Source: Astropecten irregularis (lineage: Eukaryota > Echinodermata > Asteroidea > Paxillosida > Astropectinidae). Taken from it: DNA of 64,000 bases. Where the stretch lies: positions 3,534,001-3,598,000 of the forward strand of contig OZ020244.1 of the NCBI GenBank assembly GCA_963971285.1. Direction: 5' to 3'. Positions 53,401 to 62,400 of the stretch are shown one piece after another. Position 1 is the first letter of the stretch, and the number at the start of each line of letters is the position of its first letter. Below the pieces are notes generated by a model. That model searched no databases. It was given only the letters and a program-made list of their open reading frames with translations, and was not told where the DNA came from. The translations under genes and the position numbers were made by a program.

Positions 53401-56400
53401 TCTTTCATGTTCCTGCTGTAGGTGTTATGTCCGAATGCTGGGGAGGCCCTGCTGACCATATCCTGGGTGCAGAAAGGCAGACTCATATACGACAGATCCC
53501 TGAAGTCCTGATTCTCCGAGCACTGCCAGAGAAAGCAAAAGGCATTGACAACAGAGTGACTGGTATGACACTCTCAACACTCCCAGCTACATGAGGGAAG
53601 CCTTCTGGAAGCAAGTCATTATTAAGAAAGCTGTCTGACCCAACAATACCTTACAGACTCCCTGCTGCATAAGGTAACCCTTCTAGTGGCAGAGCAATAT
53701 TGAGCATGCAGTCTGACCCTAAATACCTAACAGACTCCTAGCTGCATAAGGTAGCACTCCTAGTGGTAGGGCAGTTATTGAGCAAGCAGCCTGACCCTAC
53801 AATACCTTACAGACTCCCTGCTGCAAAAGGTAACCCTCCTAGTGGCAGAGCAGTAATTGAGCAAGCAGTCTGACTCTACAATACCTTACAGACTCCCTGC
53901 TGCAAAAGGTAGCCCTCCTAGTGGCAGGGCAGTTATTGAGCAAGCAGTCTGACCCTACAATACCTTACAGACTCCCTGCTGCATAAGGCAACCCTTAAGC
54001 CATCAAGAAGTTGAAAGTTCCCCGTACCTTAAAGACGAAGAGTTCATGCTCGGTGTCCTCCAGCGTGGTGCCATCCTCCTTCATGAGTCGCATGAAGGCC
54101 ATGGCAAACAGGCTGCGCTCACCCCGAGAGGTAGAGCAGTGCCTGAACTCAAAGCGGATGTGGGTATCCTTGAACTGCTCCATGGGGATGCTGAGGCGGA
54201 TGTTCTCAATCCAGTGGGGCTGGTTGGTGTGGTAGTAGATGGCTGACCGGTACTCATCTGTCTCACTCTCGTCACTGCCCAGCCATATGCATTTCTGCCA
54301 TTTAAAGGTACAGTACAGGGGTCGATTTCATAAAGCTTCACGACGCGTTGCAACTTGATTTGCGACGCGTCGCAGGCATAGATGTGATGAGTCCATAGAG
54401 TATGGATGCTTCTTAACTCTGCGACGCCTCGTAAGTTTTATGAAATCGGTCCCAGGATTGGTAACATACCCAAACAGAAATGTTCACAGACTTATGTATA
54501 GCTTTCAGGGTATGAAGATGGTGTTGGTAGGAACATACCGTTAAAATATTTCCGCCTAAAATAGTGTACTCATCCAGACATTAATACTAAAACTAAAAGA
54601 CTACTCCATACGCCATACAAATGCTTTGTGTGAAGATTATATGCAAGACGAATTGCTAGGAAAATATGCTCTTGTGCTATGATCTTTGAAAAAATATGGA
54701 TCGTTCATTACCATTTTCTCTTTATTTCCATTGATGACATGCACGGTGACCTCGATGTTCCTGCTGGCGGCCTTACGTCCTCTCTCAAACTCTGCTCTGT
54801 TCAGCATCAAGTACAGGTCATTCCTGACGTCACCTACCATACAGACAGAAAGTAAACCAGGTTTGGGTACAAACTCAAATGCTAAGCTATGCCTGTGTCT
54901 GATCCAATGAGCTTGACCTTCTGAACCTAGGGGAGATACTGACTCCATACCATGTTTGGAATGGATCCAAAAATCATATTGTAAGTGTGAGGTTGACTGC
55001 CATACCCAAAGTCTACAAGTTCTTTTGTCAATGTGAACTAGCAAGGTGGGATACAAAAGAAGGCCTTGCGATGGCAACAAGTTAAAGGTGCTATCATACT
55101 TTGGTAGCACATCGAAACAGAAATCTTCACAGATTTACCTATAACTTACAGGGTATAAAGATGGTGATGGTAGAAACATACCATTAAAATGTTTCCGCCT
55201 GAAATGCTGTATTTATCCAGACAAGAGTAAAACCAGTGATCAAAATTATTTTTGATCTTTTAAAGATCAAACATTAAAAAGAAAAGACTTAAGAAATACT
55301 GTGGCCGTTTTTCCCTGTTTTCTCACAAAGTGGGCATTGTATGGGACTGAAATTTTCACAGATGACTGTTACTGCATCTTCCTTGATATTTTAAAACCAA
55401 AGTATATTACCTTTAACTCAAACTCTCTTTCTGAGCAAGTGGGATTCTAAAAAAAACATAAAAGGCCCTGTTAAATATACTCATGGTCTTTTGTCATGGA
55501 AAAGTAGTTGTACTCATACTTGAACTCATGGAAAAGTATTAGTACAAGTACTTGTACTTGTACTTTTTTGCCTTGTACTCATACTTGTAATCATACTCAT
55601 GGCAAAGTACTCATACTCGTACACATGGAAAGTAGTTGTACTCATGCTCATGGAATAGTACTTGAACTAATTTCTTTTTGCCTTGTACTTGTGCTTATAC
55701 TCGTACTCATACCTATGGAAAAGTACTCGTATTCATACTCATGGAAAAAGTACTCGTACTCATACTCATGGAAAAGTACTCGTATTCATACTCATGGGAA
55801 AAGTACTCGTACTCATACTCATGGAAAAGTACTAGTACTCATACTCATGGAAAAGTACTAGTACTCATACTCATGGAAAAGCACTCGTACTCATACTCAT
55901 GGAAAAGTACTCATCATACTCATACTCATGGAAAAGCACTAGTACTCATCAAAAGGTACTGAATTACAACTCTGCTGTGAACATGAAGCCCTCCCATACC
56001 TGGCATGATGAAGTCTGAGAATCCCAGCTTGCGAGTCATGGTCACCCCTTTGCTGAATAGCAGTGGCATCTCTCTCTTCAGCTGGTCAAAGTGGCCGTGC
56101 AGCATGCGTAGGGACAGCGAGATGCCGATGTTGGTGGTGCTGGTTGTGCCTGTCTTGTTGGAGTGCTTGCGGATGATGTTATCGTGAAGCTGGGAGAACT
56201 CCGCCTCTGCTGATCCTTGACTGTTTGGGTTCAAGTTTTTTAAGGAAAGGGGAAAGGGAAAAAGAGTTACAAGTTTGAAGGGTTAACAATGATGCAGTTA
56301 TATACATCTAGTGGAGGTGCTCATAGCCCACACAAACATTATTACAGGATTGCACCAACTGTAAAATAGCCCCTGAATCCTGGAAGTTATTAATTCCCCA

Positions 56401-59400
56401 AAGTAGACAATTTTTTTAACCTAACAATACTGAATTCTCAAATTTTTGGATAAGAATTTGATACCAGTCCTTTGGGGGCTGGGATAAATGTAGTTTATGT
56501 AAAAGACGTACTCGCTATACAGCGTCTATCACATGCGTGCAGATTTCCTGATTAATTATGCAAGCCAAAACCTCTAGGTTTTGACCAATCAAGAGGCATT
56601 TACTATCGTACCGTATGTTGAACGCGCCTATCACATAGACTAGATAGCTGATGCGGATGCTCGACATTGACCAATCAACATCCTCCATCACGATCTAGAC
56701 GGAAATGTTCTCAAAACTGATCTGATTGGCGGATGTGCCGCGTTGCATAAAATTTGTATGCATGCATGTATCAGACGGTCGTACGTAGTGACACGGAGTA
56801 GAACAAGTGATACTCAGACTAGGATAAATGTGGTTATTCTGATGATAACTTACAAAATCTTCATGACAAACTCCTTAGCTGTCGTGGACTGGTCATTCAC
56901 TGGCTCGGTTAGAACAGTAGACAGACTGACCACTGTATAATGGAAAAGCAAAAAAAGCATGGACATCAGGAGACTCATCACGGAACAGGTGTCAAAGAAA
57001 TAGGCTACTATTGCACATATGGATGCCTGCCAACTATTCAAAGGACTATTGCATGCATAAAGCATTTTAAAGGCAAAATGGTGCATAATCAAACAAATGA
57101 GACGGATGTCTGTGTAATATAGCCTCTGAAAGACCCTGATATATCTAGTTTGAGACTCAACAAGTTGATAGTAGACAAGAACGAAGCCAGTGAATGAGAA
57201 GAGTTGTACGTTGGTTCTCTCCTATGCTACAAGGGTTTTTCTCCAGGCGATCCGGTTTTCCTCCCTCCACAAAAATCAAACACTTTCGATCTCAGGTTGT
57301 GCTCTGTGATCATATATGAATTGATGTGGCTGGCAGCCAAGGGCGCCCATGAAAGCCTGCTACTCGATCACGTTGAAGTCGCATCCTTCGCAATTCAGCA
57401 CCCCAGCTGCCAGTAAGGATGATTAGCCTCCCAAATTATATTATATTATGTCACCACAAAGAAACAATTTTCGGTATGTGTGAGCCATTTCACTCTGCAC
57501 CAACGCTAGAACCTACCTCCGCAACCATAAGGCCTCCTGAAGTTTCCTATAGCCTTCTTGTTGGTTTGTAGCATGGTACCTACTCTGATAATATGGCAAG
57601 TCAGATAGAGATCCCGCACAATATCTTTGTTGCTCAAATCCTACGAAGGAATCAAAACCACACAGTAAACGTGAGCAGCAAATGAGGCTGACATTAATTA
57701 AACACATACCAGCCGGAACATACAGCGTTTACAATCAAAGAATGGAACTCACACAGAATACTGTACACAGGTTTCCAATCTTGTCAATGTTGTTGGGCAC
57801 ACCAAGTTTGTTGAACTTTGCCAAATACCGCTCACTGGAACAAAACATTGACGGAACATTTGGAGAAAAAAAAGAAAGATTTCAACATATACTACTCATA
57901 TATGCTACTCAAAACAAAATTAATTTATATACCGAACTGTTTTAAAAGCACCACCATTGAAAAGAATGATGTGAAACTATGGCAATTTGAGAAACTGTAG
58001 CTAACGAAATTAAGCTAAAGATTTTAGCCTTTGATAAGGATCCTGATTAGATCGAAATGCATCAGACCATCGTAACTTCAAGCATTTTATAAATTTCAGG
58101 TCATTATTTTGGCTGATGAGCAGCTTGACGCAGTTTATTACTTGTTTGATTCTTTTGTTGACATTTAGAGAAGTTTTTTTGTGCAACACTGTGATGTAGT
58201 CAATGACCAACGTGTCAGCATGTGAATAACAGAACTTGGCTAGCAAACCTGTTTTTTTTATAAGGAGTGTACCAAGCACTAAGATTATTCTTAAGATGAT
58301 TTGTCCGTATTGTCATAGTGATCCGTACTGTGACACCAGACATTACCTAGCAATGAAGATTGATTCACGATTTAAGATCAGTCTTAGTGTTTCATGAAAT
58401 CAACCCCTGGGATAAGTGTAGCACGACAGAAGTTATTTCCAACCATGCTTCTGCAATTGGCTTCCATTCTTCACACACAAGTACAACATTTTGCAAAGAT
58501 GGCAGGTAACGTATTTGGATCACCAACTGTCGCTGACTAGAGGCAGGGCCTCAATGGCTGCGTTCGAGCAAGCTACTCGTGTTAACACAAGTATACTCCT
58601 GAGCGCTCGAACGGCCAGAGTACGACACTCGGGTCAGCGAGAGTATACTCTCCAGATATGGGGAGTATACTCCTGCACCAGAGAGTATTGCGCGCGCATC
58701 ACACTCGTGTTACCGGGAGTATTCGCTCGAATGCAGCCAATAAGTCAGCGATCCTCATGGAGAGCCCTGTCAATGGACAATTCGTCAGGCAAACGACAGC
58801 AACAGCGACAACAACAACCAGAGCTGCATACTCAACAAGTTGCTGTTTGTTTAGCGCACGAGATCCGTTATCCTGCTGATCCGGATCCCATTTTAACTAT
58901 CCTGCATGGGACGTGGATCTGCAGATCATGGATCATGAAACAAACAGCCCCAAGCCTACAGCAACTCAAAAGAAAGAAACATGTTCCTGTGCCAGGGGTT
59001 AGTGCGAAGAACAGGAGCCAGTCCCTGGGAAGGAGGTGGACAGCCTTACCTGATGAACCGGTTGGCTCTGGCATCATACAAGGCAAAGAACGCCTGGGAC
59101 TCCTCCCCGATGCTGCAGCCAAAGTTCTTGAGCTGCAGATGGATGTGATGGGCAAAGGCAGCCATGCCTTCTGTGCCTTTCAACTGGCCCTGCAACCGCA
59201 ACCACAGAAAATAAGCCAAAAAAGGACTGTTGGCTCTTGCATAATGGAAACAGTGATCCCATTCATAAGCCAAGTCACAAAGCATGGAAATGTCATACAA
59301 GTCTACACTGCAGTCATGTTTTTTATAATAAGCGCCATTTTGTGATCTTTTCCGTCAAAACCCAGACAAAACCACTCAAGGCACATTTATACAGGATTGC

Positions 59401-62400
59401 TTAGTGGTAAGCAATGCTTCTCTACTATTAATGCAACACAGATACCTGCATATAAGGGCATTTCAGTTTAGTGACTTTTTTGTAATTAAGTTACCTCTTT
59501 TTTGCCTATTTGCATGCATTATAAGGAATCATATTACTTGCTGATTCCAATAACACATTTTTGGAGTCTTTCAAGAATGATTGATCAGGGAATAGCTCAA
59601 AGTCACTTAATGAGCAACTTATATAACCGCGGAATTGCCCATAAGCATATTTCACAAGTTTGCTTGCACTTTATCACAGTACTCCATTCTGAGTATTTCT
59701 AGCTGATAATCAGGGAGCATAGTAATTCATTGATATTCATCATAGATTCTATAAGCAATCAATATTTGTGCTTACTGTTGAGCAGCGCTAAGAATTTAAA
59801 AAATCAATCATTACATTAAGCACAAAATTATGTGCTTAGCAGCTTCACAAAACTGGCCCCATACCATAACTCCCGATAACAGTTTTTAGTTTTTAGCAAG
59901 ATGCTACTATGCGTCCCTAACAGAATCAAGCACACTCTGTGAGCTCCTTCTTTGAGAAAAGCGATGGCTTAGAAGGAAACAGGACTTTCTTCTTGAAATC
60001 TTGAATTTCTGGGCCAGAGTAGTTGCATTTATTTGACTTTGCATTTTTAAACAGCACTGTGCTTCAGCGTGTCTATAAGAACAACATGTGACAGATTTTC
60101 TAGCATTGAAAGGTGAACATAGAAATATTGAGTGGAGCAGGATTTGAATCTGTGACCCCCAGAATACCATACTAGCGCTCTACCAACTAAGCTAGCCAGC
60201 CTTATGGTGACAGTGTCCCAAATTGTCAATTATCTTTGTTTGTTTTTTAAGCAGATGTTCCCAGGCACTAGACTAGGTCAAGACCTAAATGTTGTGGCAA
60301 ACCACAACCATTTTAGGTCCATCCAGGGAACTGGAATAGAGGAACGAGAAGAAAGACACAGCAAAACAAGTTTGCCAATATCTAGGCAGCTACAATTCAG
60401 ATATTAGAAACAAAAAGGTAATGATTTTTTAATCATCAAATAACCACAAGGGAAACTGACTGGATATCAAGTAAATGAAAAGTGAGCAAAGAAAAATTTA
60501 CTGCCATGACTGGAGTTGGATTCAAACTAGCGAGCTCAATTTCTTTTTACGAATTGAAGGATGGGTTTGTGCATTTCAGCTAGTGGCCAAACTGAGATTT
60601 GTGTTATAGCATGAAATGGACCCATTAGCTCCACGTTGGATGACAATTTACACAAACAGAAAAACAAAAATAGAAAAAATTAGGAACAAAAAAAAGAGCA
60701 ATTTCAGCTCATGTATTTCATGAGGCTTCTCAAAGTGTCTCTTGTATTGGGTTCGTCTTCACAAATGACAAGAAAATAAGTTCAAATTTTGGGGTGGGAT
60801 TTTAACGTTCGACTTTGCATTAATTTGGACCGTTAATAACAATTTATGACCGGTAAGTAGAAATTGTACAATACAGAGCAATAAGATTCAATTTTGGATG
60901 GTTAGGAAAAATATAATGATTTTAACAATGAAGGTTAGTAATCCCAATGTTGCTGACAAGATCTTACAATACACTGATCCAGTAGGCCACGCCCCTTGAC
61001 ACATTGACCAATCACAATGCGTTATTTAAGGTCCGACAAATTGCGGCCATTTTGTCCAACAAAATGTTCTAAATTTTGTATTCTTTACTACACACTTTTC
61101 ATTGAGTTTACTTTGTTTCATATGTACAAGGCAATTCTTAAAAAAAAAAAAAACCATGGTTATTAAGCGGTGTTTATAATTTCATTGTAATCCTGACTCT
61201 TGACGCCCTGGCTGAGAGGAAATGTACATTTTTGGCCTTTTCCAAAACCAAAGTCCAACAAAGGGAAGTGCTTTCGGTGGTTGGGAGTGCAATGCTTTGC
61301 ATGTGAGCGATCGTGACACATTGGGTGTGTGTGTGTGCTTCGTTGCTTGGATGTTGCTATGGTGGGCATGGCTTACTGGATTGGTGTATTGTTTACTGTA
61401 CAAAATGTACATGTATACCAGTATGTGCTTTTGCAGAAGCTATGAAAGAAAGCCAAGCAGTGATGACTGATTACAAAACAAAGCCAGAAAATGAATGTTT
61501 TTTGGTATTAAGAAGAAGCTTGATTGAAGCTTGGACCTCTGGACACACCTGTGGGTGCGATGATTTGTCCAGGGCTGAGGCGGCGGCCAGAACCCATCCT
61601 GGATCCAACGACATCTACCATTGTTGAGGTACAGACAGAGACACATTTGTGTAGCATGTTCATGTACATAACAAACTGCATTTTCTTTTCAATAGGGCTC
61701 CGAACTTGTGACGTCACATTCAGAAGTTCGGACAAACAAGACGCACGTTGCCCCATTAACTTTCACGTAAACGTTGTGATATTTGTCTGAACATCGGGTA
61801 ACTATAGTTGATATAAAGGGCGTATTCTATAAAAAGCTCGAGTGCGGAGCCCTATTTCTACAGGCACTGTTATATGAGCTTGAGAACATATTTTTGTTGT
61901 GAGGTTGAAATTCCCATGAAATATCCCTCAAATGTTTGCAAAGGACGAAATCTTGTAATTTTTTCATTAACTAAGATTTTCATGGAATTATGTGCACAAG
62001 CCCGTATAGTGTCTCATAGGTGTGCACTGTGTGGATATATATACATGTATGTTATGAAGTCTATTAGTGCAGGGCTATTGGGACACACACCTTGACAATA
62101 GGGGAGTGGATGGTGTGGGGTGTAATGTAATGGGGTGAGACTGAAAAGGCGTTTTCACACGATGCCAAAAAACTTGCAAGGCTTGCAAGTTTTTCTCAAG
62201 CTTGAGAAATTTCTCAAGGATTCACCCGGGACATTGGTTACTCTCAAGCATTGGTGTCCTTTCACACGATGACACTTTAGTAAGATTTCTCAAGCATGAG
62301 ATAAACTTGCAAGCCTTGCATGTTTTTTAGCATGATGTGAAAAGGCCTTAAGGTGATGAGGTATTTGTGCTATAAAGTGGGTCATTCAGGTGCCTTAACC

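Noticed and set aside
55508-55962. Two plus-strand frames of about 100 codons with repeated Tyr-Ser
   Set aside because: Artefact of the simple-sequence array; frame-shifted copies give the same type of peptide.
58658-58879. Possible immune or toxin-like small cysteine frame
   Set aside because: Lies in a foldback element and a Gln/Thr simple run (CAGCAACAGCGACAACAAC); no recognisable family.
58491-59345. 284-codon plus-strand frame
   Set aside because: It joins a GC-rich foldback element (58553-58740) to the antisense of a DOCK exon (59050-59189); no domain.
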